A stretch of 64,000 nt of DNA from G963663495 sp963663495. Lineage in GTDB: Bacteria; Bacteroidota; Rhodothermia; Rhodothermales; Bin80. Both the position numbers and the translations under genes were made by a program. The stretch lies in assembly GCA_963663495.1 (NCBI GenBank), contig OY760427.1, positions 558,001 to 622,000 on the forward strand, in the 5' to 3' direction. This document shows positions 35,993-45,923 of this stretch, piece by piece. Below the pieces are notes generated by a model. The model was not told where the DNA came from. It made no database searches and was given only the letters and a program-made list of their open reading frames with translations. The first letter of the stretch is position 1, and the number at the start of each line of letters is the position of its first letter.

Positions 35993-37450
35993 CTACCAGG
36001 GTAGCGAGAAGGTCTTCACTACCGTCATTCCCTTCATTGCCTCTATAACCCCCTCCTTGATACCCAATCCGGAATCCTTGATGCCACCAAACGGAGACAA
36101 CTCAATACGGTATCCGGGTACTTCGTTGATGTTCACCGTGCCAGCCCGTATCTCCTTGACTGCCTTGAAGGCTTTGGTCATGTCTGTCGTTACTACGCCG
36201 GAGGAAAGTCCGTACGCTGTGCTATTTGCCACCGAGATGGCGTCGTCAATGTCACGGACTGGCAGAATGGGCGCGAGCGGACCGAAGGATTCGCACACGA
36301 CAACTTCTGCATCACGCGGCACATCCGCGATAACCGTGGGGGCAAGCTGTGCTCCGCGGCGCTTGCCTCCAAGCAACACCTGCGCCCCGTCACTCACTGC
36401 CTGCCGTACACGCCGCTCAAGACGCTTTGCTGCCTGCTCGTCAATGACCGTACCTACACGGGTATCGGGATCCATTGGATCGCCGACGGTATAGGACTTG
36501 GAGGCCTCCACAAAGCGATCCGTAAAGGTCTCCAGGACCGCTTCGTGTACCAGCAGACGCTTTACAGCCGTACAACGCTGCCCGGAATTCCGGTAGCAGC
36601 CTTCCGTGGCCAGATGGACGGCAAGGTCCATGTCTGCGTCGTCCAGCACGATCAACGGCGAGTTCCCGCCTAACTCCAGGATCAATCTCTTATAACCGGC
36701 TTGGCTTGCAATCTTTTTGCCAGTTTCAACGCTTCCCGTAAAACTGACCACCTCGACGCGGGGATCTACGACGAGTTCTGTTGCCACTTCCTCCAGAGGC
36801 CCCAGAATGACACTCAGCATCCATCCCGGTAGGCCCGCATCATACATCAATTCCACGCACCGAACCGCTGTAAGCGGAGTCTTTTCCGAGGGCTTGAGTA
36901 TTACCGGTGCACCGACGGCTACCGCGGGGGCAATCTTGTGCATGACCTGATTCAGGGGATGATTGAAGGGCGTGATGGCTGCCACGACGCCGTGCGGCTC
37001 CCGCAACGTGAAGATCTTGCGGGCTTTCCCCTTTGGGGATACATCGCAGGAGAACATTTGCCCATCATCCTTGAGCGCCTCCATAGCGGAAAACTGGAGT
37101 ACATCGCACGCCCGGCCTACTTCATATTGAGTTTCACGAAGACACAATCCGGATTCAGCCGTAATTAGGCTCGCAAATGCTTCGGCGCGCTCCATAAGGA
37201 GGGTGCGGGCCTTATTGAGAATCTCAAAGCGCTCATAGCGGGTGAGTACCGATCCCTTTTTCAGTGCCGCTTCAATGGCTTCATGCGTGTGGTGGCGGCC
37301 TACGGTGGCAACCGTACCGACCAGAGTACCATTGTAAGGGTTCGTGACCTTCAGTCGCTTGGCCCCCTTGACTTGGCGCCCCGCGATATAGCATGGTAGG
37401 TGGGAGATGTCCGCATGGCGGGAACCGACAACAGTAGAGCGTTCGGGCAT
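35993..37450 (-). CDS. phnY: Phosphonoacetaldehyde dehydrogenase
   Basis: NAD(P)-dependent aldehyde dehydrogenase, 485 residues. It would oxidise phosphonoacetaldehyde to phosphonoacetate, step two of the PhnW-PhnY-PhnA route for 2-aminoethylphosphonate. Visible: TPFNHPLNQVMHKIAPA (cofactor site), SFTGSVETGK, the general-base Glu in LILELGGNSP and the catalytic Cys in NSGQRCTAVKR. Assignment as PhnY rather than a generic dehydrogenase rests on the neighbours phnA, pbfA and phnW on the same strand. Starts at ATG 37450, 47 bases after phnA, and is the last gene of the operon. Confidence 0.85.
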   Translation of the reverse strand: MPERSTVVGSRHADISHLPCYIAGRQVKGAKRLKVTNPYNGTLVGTVATVGRHHTHEAIEAALKKGSVLTRYERFEILNKARTLLMERAEAFASLITAESGLCLRETQYEVGRACDVLQFSAMEALKDDGQMFSCDVSPKGKARKIFTLREPHGVVAAITPFNHPLNQVMHKIAPAVAVGAPVILKPSEKTPLTAVRCVELMYDAGLPGWMLSVILGPLEEVATELVVDPRVEVVSFTGSVETGKKIASQAGYKRLILELGGNSPLIVLDDADMDLAVHLATEGCYRNSGQRCTAVKRLLVHEAVLETFTDRFVEASKSYTVGDPMDPDTRVGTVIDEQAAKRLERRVRQAVSDGAQVLLGGKRRGAQLAPTVIADVPRDAEVVVCESFGPLAPILPVRDIDDAISVANSTAYGLSSGVVTTDMTKAFKAVKEIRAGTVNINEVPGYRIELSPFGGIKDSGLGIKEGVIEAMKGMTVVKTFSLPW

Positions 37451-37497
37451 GACAATAGGGATAGAAGTGGAAAAATGTCTTGACGAGTTGGGCAGGC

Positions 37498-38781
37498 CTA
37501 AGCCAGCGTTCCGTTGATTACAAAGTCAAAAATGTCAAAATTGCGAGGATCCGCTTGGGCATATCGCAGATGCGCGGGCTTTAGCTCCGACGAGATAAGC
37601 ATCGGAACCATCTCCGCATACCGCCCACCGTGGGAGCGTAACCCGCTTCGCACAGCACTGAGATCATGATGTGCAGGGGTACGACCGATGGCTACATCGC
37701 GGCCGGAAAGGACCACTAGGTCGCCGATGCGGTCATGCGGTAATTCAAGTTTACGGGCCGCCGTTGCAGTGTCGTGGACCTCGGTAATTCCGCGGAGCCC
37801 CATCAGATAGGCGCTTGTGCTGCGGGCCATGGCAGGATCCGGCAGATGGACAGTAGCGAACCCGCCCAGTGCCCCGTGGTGCAGCACGTAGGGGTCCGTG
37901 ATTGGCAGGATGACACGGATGCCGTTACCGAACCGTTCGGTCAAAACGGTCTCCAGATAGATGACATTCGGACTGCCATCCGGATGCTGTTTGGCGTTCA
38001 TGCCGTGGTCCGCCGTGGCACCCAGAACAGCACCCTGATGGAGTAATCGCCCGAGCTCATGATCAATGGCCTCATGGAACTGCAATGATTCCGGTTCATG
38101 CGGCGCATGCTTATGCTGAACATAGTCGGTGAGGGACAGATACAAGAAATCCGCGAGGCCGCTCTCCAGCAGTGCCACGCCGGCCCGAAGCACAAAGAGA
38201 CTGGCCTCGGCACTATAGATTGAAGGGGCGGGCACCCCTACCAACTCCTCCGCGCTTGCGATACCATTTGCTGCTAGGTTCGTGCGCCCGGCCTTTTCGG
38301 CGGAGAATGCTATTCCGTCTAATCCATGGGAAAGCATGTCAAGAAGCTTTTCCTTGGCAGTCACCATGGCTACCTTTCGCCCGGCCCTCGCTGCAGCGGC
38401 AAGGATGGTTTCAGAGCGAAGGTAGGACGCTGAATTCATCATCACCTCCTCGCCGGTTGCAGGGTCAAGAAAAAAATTACCACTGATCCCGTGTATGGAA
38501 GGAGCTACACCTGTGACGATGGAAGCATTGTTTACGTTGGTGAAGGATGGTAGCGCACCCCGCACCAAGCCCCGGAAACCTCCATCAGCAAGCATCCGCG
38601 CCAGATGGGGCATACGTCCGGTAGCCAGCGACACGTTCAAATATTCGTCCGCGCACCCGTCTAGGCATAGTACCACAACAGGACGGCATGGAGGGTGGAA
38701 TGCTCTGCCGTTGACCGAGAACGAGGTGGCGGAGATAGGGTGACTGCCGCGAGAGTAAGCCATGGGGTGTACTATCTGCAT
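37498..38781 (-). CDS. phnA: Phosphonoacetate hydrolase
   Basis: Zinc enzyme of the alkaline phosphatase superfamily that cleaves the C-P bond of phosphonoacetate to acetate and phosphate. Seen: VVVLCLDGCADEYL (metal Asp), the nucleophile Thr in PSFTNVNNASIVTG, LTDYVQHKHAP (Asp/His), ATADHGMNAKQHPDG (Asp-His) and SHGGRYAE. ATG 38781 was chosen because GAAGGA lies 9 bases upstream and the conserved family start (SVNGRAF) follows soon after. The alternative ATG 38880 overlaps the pbfA stop as TGATG and would add 33 residues unlike the family. Lies between pbfA and phnY in one transcription unit. Confidence 0.9.
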   Translation of the reverse strand: MQIVHPMAYSRGSHPISATSFSVNGRAFHPPCRPVVVLCLDGCADEYLNVSLATGRMPHLARMLADGGFRGLVRGALPSFTNVNNASIVTGVAPSIHGISGNFFLDPATGEEVMMNSASYLRSETILAAAARAGRKVAMVTAKEKLLDMLSHGLDGIAFSAEKAGRTNLAANGIASAEELVGVPAPSIYSAEASLFVLRAGVALLESGLADFLYLSLTDYVQHKHAPHEPESLQFHEAIDHELGRLLHQGAVLGATADHGMNAKQHPDGSPNVIYLETVLTERFGNGIRVILPITDPYVLHHGALGGFATVHLPDPAMARSTSAYLMGLRGITEVHDTATAARKLELPHDRIGDLVVLSGRDVAIGRTPAHHDLSAVRSGLRSHGGRYAEMVPMLISSELKPAHLRYAQADPRNFDIFDFVINGTLA

Positions 38782-38879
38782 ATGCCGCATTCCTTCATTA
38801 GCGCAGGTGCTTACATTGATGGGATGAGATCGTCTAATGGGTGGTATGCTACCGTTGTGTGCACTTGTGCCTGCTTTCA

Positions 38880-40256
38880 TCACCAAACGTCACTACCATT
38901 TTCGACTTCTGCGATGCAGCTATTCAATATGTTGAGCGCAGTGCCCATTTGCTCCCGGGTGATGGTGAGGGCGGGAACCAGGAGCAGGATGTTGCCCATG
39001 GTAACCTTGAAGCTGAGTCCGCGGGATAAGGCCCGGTACATCACCTTTTCAGCCGCCTCAAAAGCTGGCTCCATGTTTTCCCGGTCTTTGACCAACTCCA
39101 TGCCGAGCATCAGGCCCAGACCAGAGACGGCGCCAATCATGCGGTGGCGATCCATCAGGTCATGCAACTGCTGAAGCGTCCACCTTCCCAACGTACGGAC
39201 ATGATCCAGAATGCCTTCCTCCTCCAGAAAGCGGATAGTTGCCAAGGCGGCAGCGCAGGCTACCGGGTTCTTCTCGTGTGTGTAGTGTCCCAATGCCCCG
39301 TCTTTTGCCACATCCAGATCTTCTCTGGCAAGCATGGCTGCAAGAGGGAAAATACCTCCTCCCAGCCCCTTTCCGATAACCAATATGTCGGGTGTAATGT
39401 CGTAATGCTCACAGGTAAACATGGTACCCGTGCGCCCTAGGGCGTGCGGTATTTCATCTAGTATCAGCAGCGCTCCGTGCCGGTCACATGCCCGCCGGAC
39501 CGTTTGCCAGTACTCGGGAGGCGGGATATACGGCGTGCTGCGCACGGTCTCAGCTATCACCGCAGCTATATCGCCTTCTTTACCCAGGACATAGTCAATA
39601 TAGTCTGCACACTTCAGCGAACACTGGCGGCGACAGTCAAACGGGCATCGGCTTGGACTGGGTGGAGGCACATGCTCTGTACCCGGAAGCAACGGTCCTA
39701 TGCCACGGCGAAAAATGGCCTCTCCTCCTACGGAAATGGCATCCAGGGAGGCACCGTGAAAAGAATCCCACATTGAAATTGTTTTGTGTCGTCCGGTGGA
39801 CATGCGCGCCAGCTTTAGCGCCATTCCTATTGCCAATGTGCCTGCAGGAGCGAACAGCACCTTATTGAGCGCCCCGGGCGCCAGCGATGCCAACGTTCTT
39901 GCCAGATCAATTGCAGGTTCGTTCGTGTACCGACGAGTACAAAACGGCATCTCATGCAATTGTGCCGTTATGGCTTCTATTACCTGAGGATTGCGGAAGC
40001 CCGCCTGGTGCACCCAATTGCCGTGAAAATCCATCAGCCGCCGGCCCTGATAATCCTCTATATAGATGCCATCGCATCCCTTCAAGACATTCAGGCAGGG
40101 CGTAGAGAGCGACTGATGCAGGAAATAGCGGGCGTCCTCGTCGAGGAGGGCTTGCGTCTCCTCGTCAATGTGCGCCGCAGCCCAAGCGGCGCGCAGCGGC
40201 GAAGTATTCACATCACCCTCGGAGAGTAAGTCCCCGCAGGCCTGCTCGTGCTTCAT
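38880..40256 (-). CDS. pbfA: (R)-1-hydroxy-2-aminoethylphosphonate ammonia-lyase, PLP-dependent
   Basis: Class III aminotransferase fold, 458 residues. It matches the PbfA family closely in ARYFLHQSLSTPCLNVLKGC, MDFHGNWVHQAGF, SMWDSFHGASLDAISVGGEA, PGTEHVPPP and GHYTHEKNPVACAAALATI. The PLP lysine is in VIGKGLGGGIFP and the cofactor Asp in LILDEIPHALGRTG. PbfA converts (R)-1-hydroxy-2-aminoethylphosphonate into phosphonoacetaldehyde and ammonia, feeding the same PhnY-PhnA steps. ATG 40256 was taken over an upstream TTG (40271). Two family blocks look altered: FAPAGTLAIGMALK, where I would expect a GGTSA-type turn, and AETVRST in place of AEPVR. The gene upstream ends 14-29 bases away. Confidence 0.85.
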   Translation of the reverse strand: MKHEQACGDLLSEGDVNTSPLRAAWAAAHIDEETQALLDEDARYFLHQSLSTPCLNVLKGCDGIYIEDYQGRRLMDFHGNWVHQAGFRNPQVIEAITAQLHEMPFCTRRYTNEPAIDLARTLASLAPGALNKVLFAPAGTLAIGMALKLARMSTGRHKTISMWDSFHGASLDAISVGGEAIFRRGIGPLLPGTEHVPPPSPSRCPFDCRRQCSLKCADYIDYVLGKEGDIAAVIAETVRSTPYIPPPEYWQTVRRACDRHGALLILDEIPHALGRTGTMFTCEHYDITPDILVIGKGLGGGIFPLAAMLAREDLDVAKDGALGHYTHEKNPVACAAALATIRFLEEEGILDHVRTLGRWTLQQLHDLMDRHRMIGAVSGLGLMLGMELVKDRENMEPAFEAAEKVMYRALSRGLSFKVTMGNILLLVPALTITREQMGTALNILNSCIAEVENGSDVW

Positions 40257-40285
40257 TCTGATCAGAGGCAACAGCGGTGCCGTGT

Positions 40286-42763
40286 TCAGGGGGACTGAAA
40301 CACATCGTAGGAGAGCATCCGCCTATCAAGCCCCGGTCCCCTGTAATGCACCTCCAGATGCTCCCCTCCATAATCCTCAAAGTACTCCACTACTACGCTG
40401 TACGTGCCTACTTCCAGCGTTATCTCACCGCTTTTCTCCAGCGCTCCGTGGGATCCGTCGTTGTTTACTACCTCCACTCCATCTATGTACAGCTTAGTCC
40501 CGTCATCGGAACGTACGTAGAAGGTGTACTCGCCTGCCCGGTCGGCCGGTATAAGGCCCTCGAACCGCACGGCATAGTGATCTTCGCGCCTATTCTCGAC
40601 GCCATCCAGATGGATTTCGTACGCCATGCCGGAATGAACAGGCACGAGCTGACTGAAATCGGGAAGGTATTGCCATTCGCCTTCGAAATACGCGTAGCCT
40701 ACGCGCTTTTCCTGTCCTTCGGGGACAATCCGAAAGCTTGTCTGAGAGATCTGGCTAGCGGCAGAACCCCGGATGGACCTAGCGCGGACATGTCCGTTGA
40801 CGGGTGCTGGGAAAGCGCTCGTATACAGGGTAGAGGCTGCGTCCGGCTCCCTTCCGTCAAGAGTGTAACGAATTTCGGCTGCCGGGTCATCCACCGTCAT
40901 GGTAATGAGCGGTGGCTCCGATAGAAGTGCCAATCCGCCCAGCGGCATGATGCGCGGTGCAGGAACGTAGGCCACGCGGGGTTCCGAGTCGTCATGATGG
41001 GTTTCGAATGCGGATACCACGGGACGAGCGATCCAGGCATCAGGCGGCGCGACCCCAAGTGCAAAAAGCACCGTGGCCGCCGTGTCGTACGTGTTGATGG
41101 GAACCGAAAGGCGCTTGCCCGCCACGACCCCCGAACCGTAGGCAACCCACGGGATTTCCAGCTCGGCCATGGATTCGCCTCCATGCCCCTTATCCCGGCC
41201 GCCATGGTCGGAAGAGACGATCACCAGCGTCCTTTCTGCCATCCCCGCTTCTTCCAAAGAAGCCAGCACCTCTCCAATGAGCCGGTCCGCATCCTCTACG
41301 GAGGCATAATACAGGTCTGATCCATGCCCATACGTGTGACCGGCATGGTCCACATGATCAAAATGGATGAAGGTCAGTTGCGGTTGATGCGCTACGAATT
41401 GTTCGCGAGCCCGGTCAGCCGTGGCCTGCGGGTCTTCCGCATCAATGGCTACATCAACGACGCTGTGGGGGAATAGCCTTCCGAAGCCTCCCCAATCATA
41501 GATGGATGCTATGTACGCATCCGGTTCGGCGGCGCGCAGCACGGAAAATATAGAAGGGAATCGGCCTTCCGGGCCGGTGTCTGTCGGTACAATGGGAAAA
41601 CTGTCCGGCTCCCAGTCATTTGACGTAATGCCGTGTTGCACTGGGGAGGCGCCCATGATCATGGATGCCCAATTCTGGCTGCTGGATGTCGTTAGCACAC
41701 CACGCGCACCGAAGCTGTAGGCGCCGCCTTCAATCATTCCCGTCAGCACAGGTGTATGGGCCTTCTGGATGCCGTCAGGACTCAGCGCATCCACGCCGAT
41801 CACCACGACGTGGCTGATTGTCGCCGGCCCCGACCCTATGGGCTTCGGGCGTATGGGATTTTCGAAGGCGCCGTACACGGCGCGGGCTGTCCAGGCGTAG
41901 GGTGGCTCCAAACCCAGTACATAGGCGGCTGTGGCCGCCGTGTCGTACGTTGTTATCGGGTCCGTTATCTGCTTGCCAGCGATAATGCCCGGGCCACTGA
42001 TGATCCACGGGATCTCCAGTTCAGCCATAGATTCCCCTCCGTGGCCCTTACCTACTCCACCATGGTCAGAGGTTACGATGATGGTGGCATCTTCCCTGTG
42101 CCCTGCCTCCTCCAGTCCGGCAATGATCTCCCCTATATACGTGTCTGCCTCCTCAACTGCCGTGTAGTACGCGTCCGTGCCATGTCCATGCGTATGCCCA
42201 GCGGCATCCACATGGTCCAGATGTATAAAAGTAAATGCCGGCGATTGTTCAGTAACAATGCCGGCTGCGGCATCGGTGGTCGCCTGAGGGCCATCAGCAT
42301 CCACGTCAATCGTGACAGCCTCCCTGTTGTACAGGCGCCCGAATCCTCCCCAATCGTAGATGGATGCGCTTACCGCGGAAGGCCGCTGCTGGTGCAGAAG
42401 ATCGAATACGGAGGGAAACAGAGCGGCTACACCGCGCTCCGTTGGTTCAATGCTGTAATGATCCGGTTGCCAGGCATTGGACGTGACGCCGTGCTGTTCC
42501 GGGCTTGCCCCCATGATCATGGATCCCCAGTTCTGGCTACTGGAAGTGGGCAATACGGCGCGAGCCTTGAAGCTATACGCACCGTATGCCATAAGGCTAT
42601 CCAGATACGGCGTATCGGCATTCCGGATGCCGTCCGGGCTCATACCGTCCACGCCGATCACGACAACTCTGACGATGTCCTGCGAAGACGCGAAGCGGCA
42701 AGCCATCAGGATAAGTGCAGGCACTAGACTCCAAGTACGCCAATGCCAGGGTAAATACTTCAT
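40286..42763 (-). CDS. Exported tandem alkaline-phosphatase-superfamily enzyme with chitobiase-like and PA14 domains
   Basis: 825 residues. Signal peptide with a lipobox-like LMAC (residues 19-22) or an ordinary cleavage after ASS. Then two homologous phosphodiesterase/nucleotide-pyrophosphatase-type domains, about 30-305 and 320-600. Each has VIGVD, a candidate nucleophile in TSSSQNW, a DHVD.AGHT.GHG metal block and SDHGG..KGHGGESMAELEIPW. Then a chitobiase C-terminal-like module (ITMTVDDPAAEIRYTLDGRE) and a PA14 domain (DGTKLYIDGVEVVNNDGSHG, YFEDYGGEHLEVHY). Both catalytic copies look intact. It sits inside the aminophosphonate operon between phnW and pbfA, so it may release phosphonates from esters or glycans, the PA14 and chitobiase modules giving sugar binding (inference). 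Confidence 0.8.
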   Translation of the reverse strand: MKYLPWHWRTWSLVPALILMACRFASSQDIVRVVVIGVDGMSPDGIRNADTPYLDSLMAYGAYSFKARAVLPTSSSQNWGSMIMGASPEQHGVTSNAWQPDHYSIEPTERGVAALFPSVFDLLHQQRPSAVSASIYDWGGFGRLYNREAVTIDVDADGPQATTDAAAGIVTEQSPAFTFIHLDHVDAAGHTHGHGTDAYYTAVEEADTYIGEIIAGLEEAGHREDATIIVTSDHGGVGKGHGGESMAELEIPWIISGPGIIAGKQITDPITTYDTAATAAYVLGLEPPYAWTARAVYGAFENPIRPKPIGSGPATISHVVVIGVDALSPDGIQKAHTPVLTGMIEGGAYSFGARGVLTTSSSQNWASMIMGASPVQHGITSNDWEPDSFPIVPTDTGPEGRFPSIFSVLRAAEPDAYIASIYDWGGFGRLFPHSVVDVAIDAEDPQATADRAREQFVAHQPQLTFIHFDHVDHAGHTYGHGSDLYYASVEDADRLIGEVLASLEEAGMAERTLVIVSSDHGGRDKGHGGESMAELEIPWVAYGSGVVAGKRLSVPINTYDTAATVLFALGVAPPDAWIARPVVSAFETHHDDSEPRVAYVPAPRIMPLGGLALLSEPPLITMTVDDPAAEIRYTLDGREPDAASTLYTSAFPAPVNGHVRARSIRGSAASQISQTSFRIVPEGQEKRVGYAYFEGEWQYLPDFSQLVPVHSGMAYEIHLDGVENRREDHYAVRFEGLIPADRAGEYTFYVRSDDGTKLYIDGVEVVNNDGSHGALEKSGEITLEVGTYSVVVEYFEDYGGEHLEVHYRGPGLDRRMLSYDVFQSP

Positions 42764-42919
42764 GATCCTAAGTTCGGGTTACGTTGCGATTGTTTGCTCT
42801 ATATACTTCTGATACCCCATGTGCACGGCGGGGAGCATTATGACATATGGTTGGTGGATGCATCACAATCACAACCCGCGAATACAGTCCGAGCATAGCA
42901 GAACGCAGTCATAGCGCAT

Positions 42920-44062
42920 TCAGGCCGAGGCCAAGGCAGGCCTGAAGGTTACATGCATTTCTTCAAGGGTCTCACGAATAGCTTTGATCAATTGATTGAT
43001 ATCATGCGGGAAGACCTGTCCGATACTGCCGATGCGGAAGGTGTCCGCATGTGTCAGCTTGCCGGGATACACGACAAAGCCTTTCCGACCTAGCTTCCTG
43101 TAGAAGGTCTCGAAAACGAAGGACGGGTGGTCAGGACACCGGAATGACGTGATAATGTGCGATCGGTGTTCCGGGGCGAGGTATACCTTGAAGCCGATCT
43201 CCTGCATGCCGCCGACCAGCTGTGCGTGGTTTGCCTTGTAGCGAGCAGCACGGCCCGAGACACCGCCTTCTGCCTCCATATCCCGGAGCGCCTGATCAAG
43301 GGCGAGCAGGGTATGGGTTGGCGGCGTGAAGCGAAATTGCCCGTTGTGCTCAAGGCCGCGCCACTGTGCGTGCAGATCAAGGCTCAGTGAGCGTGCACCG
43401 CCTTCCGTGGCGAGGAGCGCCGAACGCCGGGCCAGAACAATGGAAAATCCCGGTACGCCCTCTAGGCACTTGTTGGCGGATGTTACCAAGAAATCAATCC
43501 CCGCAGACTCCATGTGCAGTGGCATTCCTCCCAGACTGCTCATAGCGTCTACGAAGTAATGACAGCCGGCATCGCGCACAACGGTACCTAGCTCCTCAAT
43601 AGGATTAAGAAGGCCAGTCGTGGTTTCGCAGTGCACAGCGGAAACGTGTGTGATGCCCGCATCTTCATCAAGCGCCTGCCGAACGCTTACAACATGGATC
43701 GGAGTATTTTCGGCAAATCGGATTACTCGTACGTCAATGTGCAGCATTCGCGCCATGGTTACAATCCGCTCGCCATAGGCTCCGTTAGCAAGGACCAGCA
43801 TCCTGCCACCCCGGGGCACCGTTGATGACACGACGGACTCAAGGCCGAAAGTGCCACTACCCTGCATCAGGATGGTCTCAAAGCCACGCTCCTTTGAGAC
43901 GCCAGCGATTTGTAGCAGGCGCTGCCGGATATCGCGTACCATTTCGATGAATGTGCCATCGCGCGAACCAAGATCGCGAAGCATGGCCTCCTTGGTTGAC
44001 ACCCCAGTGGTCAGCGGGCCGGGTGTAAACAATAGCGGCGGTTTGCCTGCAATACTATGCAT
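42920..44062 (-). CDS. phnW: 2-aminoethylphosphonate:pyruvate aminotransferase
   Basis: PLP transaminase that moves the amino group of 2-aminoethylphosphonate to pyruvate, giving phosphonoacetaldehyde and alanine. Class V fold: LLFTPGPLTTGVSTKEAMLRD at the N-terminus (21 residues, cited in part), MQGSGTFGLESV, VHCETTTGLLNP, VDAMSSLGGMP and the Schiff-base lysine in TSANKCLEGVPG. About 380 residues from ATG 44062, close to the family length; longer starts at 44119 or 44146 add residues unlike the family. No clear ribosome binding site. First gene of the phosphonate operon, 156 bases before the tandem phosphatase gene. Confidence 0.9.
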   Translation of the reverse strand: MHSIAGKPPLLFTPGPLTTGVSTKEAMLRDLGSRDGTFIEMVRDIRQRLLQIAGVSKERGFETILMQGSGTFGLESVVSSTVPRGGRMLVLANGAYGERIVTMARMLHIDVRVIRFAENTPIHVVSVRQALDEDAGITHVSAVHCETTTGLLNPIEELGTVVRDAGCHYFVDAMSSLGGMPLHMESAGIDFLVTSANKCLEGVPGFSIVLARRSALLATEGGARSLSLDLHAQWRGLEHNGQFRFTPPTHTLLALDQALRDMEAEGGVSGRAARYKANHAQLVGGMQEIGFKVYLAPEHRSHIITSFRCPDHPSFVFETFYRKLGRKGFVVYPGKLTHADTFRIGSIGQVFPHDINQLIKAIRETLEEMHVTFRPALASA

Positions 44063-44390
44063 CACTGTCTGTACCGTTGCACCACATCGTCTGGCGAACC
44101 TGTGACTCGCCGCATTCATACGAAGGCTGCCGATCCCACGAGCCAACAGAAGGTGGACCGCAACTAAACCGGAAGTTCCACCTGTAATCTTCTCTTACAG
44201 TGGACGCAACGGTATCTGCTACGCATGCCATCATGCCAACTCGGCTACGCGGTGCAGGATGTATCGCCTCCCAACTAGCAGCACACGATACATGCTTACA
44301 TTCATAGTTCACTGAATCCCGCAGTATAAAATGACGGGCGAGAGGCATCCGAGCGGAATCAAGGAACCGGAAAGCCCGGATGATCGACAT

Positions 44391-45923
44391 TTAACGCCGA
44401 ATACTAGGTGCGGATCTCCAGGAGGGATCCGCAATAGGGAAAGGCATCTTGTTAGAATTGCTTTTTAACAAATGCACAGTAAGGTACGGATTTGTGTCCG
44501 AATCGGACAGTGTTAGCGTGTTAAGGGTGGCTTCATCAATGGATACGTCATACCGTGCGGCGATGCTGTCAGCATGGCGCCCGACCCATTCCAGCATCAT
44601 CCTGTTTCTGACCTTATCTCTGCCCTGGATATTCAGTTGTTCATAAGGGTAAAAGCTGCCTTCCATGGTGGAATCCATACGGTTATAATAGGCCTTCACC
44701 GCACTATCGGTCGTATCAGTCGCAGCCAGCAGTCGCCGGCGGTACTCCTGGAACAGCCACTGGTCCCGCCAAAGTTGTACAGAGCGCTGAAATTGCGGCT
44801 GACGATCCAGATGTTCCTCTTCTGCGATTCGTAGCAGAACGGCATCTCGTACGACCAGGGCCACCACATCTGCCAATCTCGCCTTGAACGCCAGGGAATC
44901 GCGCGCACGCAGGACGTAACGCCCCGGCGTGAAATGCTCCAGAAAAGTGCGAATGGTCCACTGCTCTTTTCCGAGGCGTACAAGCTCTGTGTCGTAGTGC
45001 CTGACCAGTTGCCGGATGTACGGTGCATCCCACTTCCGGTCATTAATGTAGTGGATTACATTGCGCTGCGGAGGCCGGGCGCGGTACCACTCCCATAGAG
45101 CTCCGCTTAGCACTTCGAAGCCCGGTCGCTTCGTTGTAACATTGAGCGACTCCATGGTCTCCACTACATATGCCTGACCGGATGCCAGAGCTTTTCGGTT
45201 GTAGATTGCCTTGCGATGTGTTGATGCTTTTTGCACGTAGTCGGTTTCAGAGAGCGGCGATCGTTGAATATCAATAACCTCGAATATGTACCAGTACCCG
45301 TTGTATTCCACGGGTTGGGATGGCATGTGAAGGGGTAGGTTCTTGAGAATCTCTAGGACGGTCGGGTCAATTTCGTCCGCGCCAAGGAGCGGCGATGTCA
45401 ATTCTCCCTCGATAATCTCCATTTCAACGAATGCCTCGCGGTTATCGTGTAAAACCCGGGCATATCCTATCTCTCGCACTTTTCTCCGCAGTACATGTGC
45501 TTCTGCTTCGGTGTGTGCGGGAAGAAACCGAAATTGAAAGCGTACCGCAGCCCGATTTATTTCCGCACGAATCTCGTCGTTTGTAACATCAATGTTCGCC
45601 AGAACCTTTTCTTCAAATACACGCTCAATCAACAATTCTTCGCGTAGCGTGTGCATCGCATGGACGACGGTTTGGGTCGTATCAAGGTCCGCCTTTTCTG
45701 CCTCCTGTGCCAAAGCTTTTTCGAGGATCATCAGATTCAAATACGCACGGCGTGGGTTCGCTCCCTTGCGTAGGTGCCCGTGCCCGAATGCATAGCTGAG
45801 CTGAAATTCCTCAACTGTAATGAACTTGTCGCCAACACGGGCAAGAATCTGATCTTCATTCCGGTTTCCTCTGCAACCCGCCAGAGATAGAGATAGAGCT
45901 ACAACAAGAAGAACACGTCCCAT
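44391..45923 (-). CDS. SurA/PpiD-like peptidyl-prolyl isomerase lipoprotein
   Basis: 510 residues with a clean lipobox (LSLSLAGC), so an outer- or periplasm-facing lipoprotein. The N-terminal part ILARVGDKFITVEEFQLSY and following helices resemble the SurA N-terminal chaperone domain; a parvulin-like region may lie around residues 165-260 but is weak. The second half is helical and rich in Arg/Asp. Such proteins assist folding of outer-membrane barrels and secreted proteins, which fits the barrel and giant exported proteins encoded just upstream on the same strand. Which proline-isomerase residues are kept cannot be decided by eye. Confidence 0.65.
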   Translation of the reverse strand: MGRVLLVVALSLSLAGCRGNRNEDQILARVGDKFITVEEFQLSYAFGHGHLRKGANPRRAYLNLMILEKALAQEAEKADLDTTQTVVHAMHTLREELLIERVFEEKVLANIDVTNDEIRAEINRAAVRFQFRFLPAHTEAEAHVLRRKVREIGYARVLHDNREAFVEMEIIEGELTSPLLGADEIDPTVLEILKNLPLHMPSQPVEYNGYWYIFEVIDIQRSPLSETDYVQKASTHRKAIYNRKALASGQAYVVETMESLNVTTKRPGFEVLSGALWEWYRARPPQRNVIHYINDRKWDAPYIRQLVRHYDTELVRLGKEQWTIRTFLEHFTPGRYVLRARDSLAFKARLADVVALVVRDAVLLRIAEEEHLDRQPQFQRSVQLWRDQWLFQEYRRRLLAATDTTDSAVKAYYNRMDSTMEGSFYPYEQLNIQGRDKVRNRMMLEWVGRHADSIAARYDVSIDEATLNTLTLSDSDTNPYLTVHLLKSNSNKMPFPIADPSWRSAPSIRR

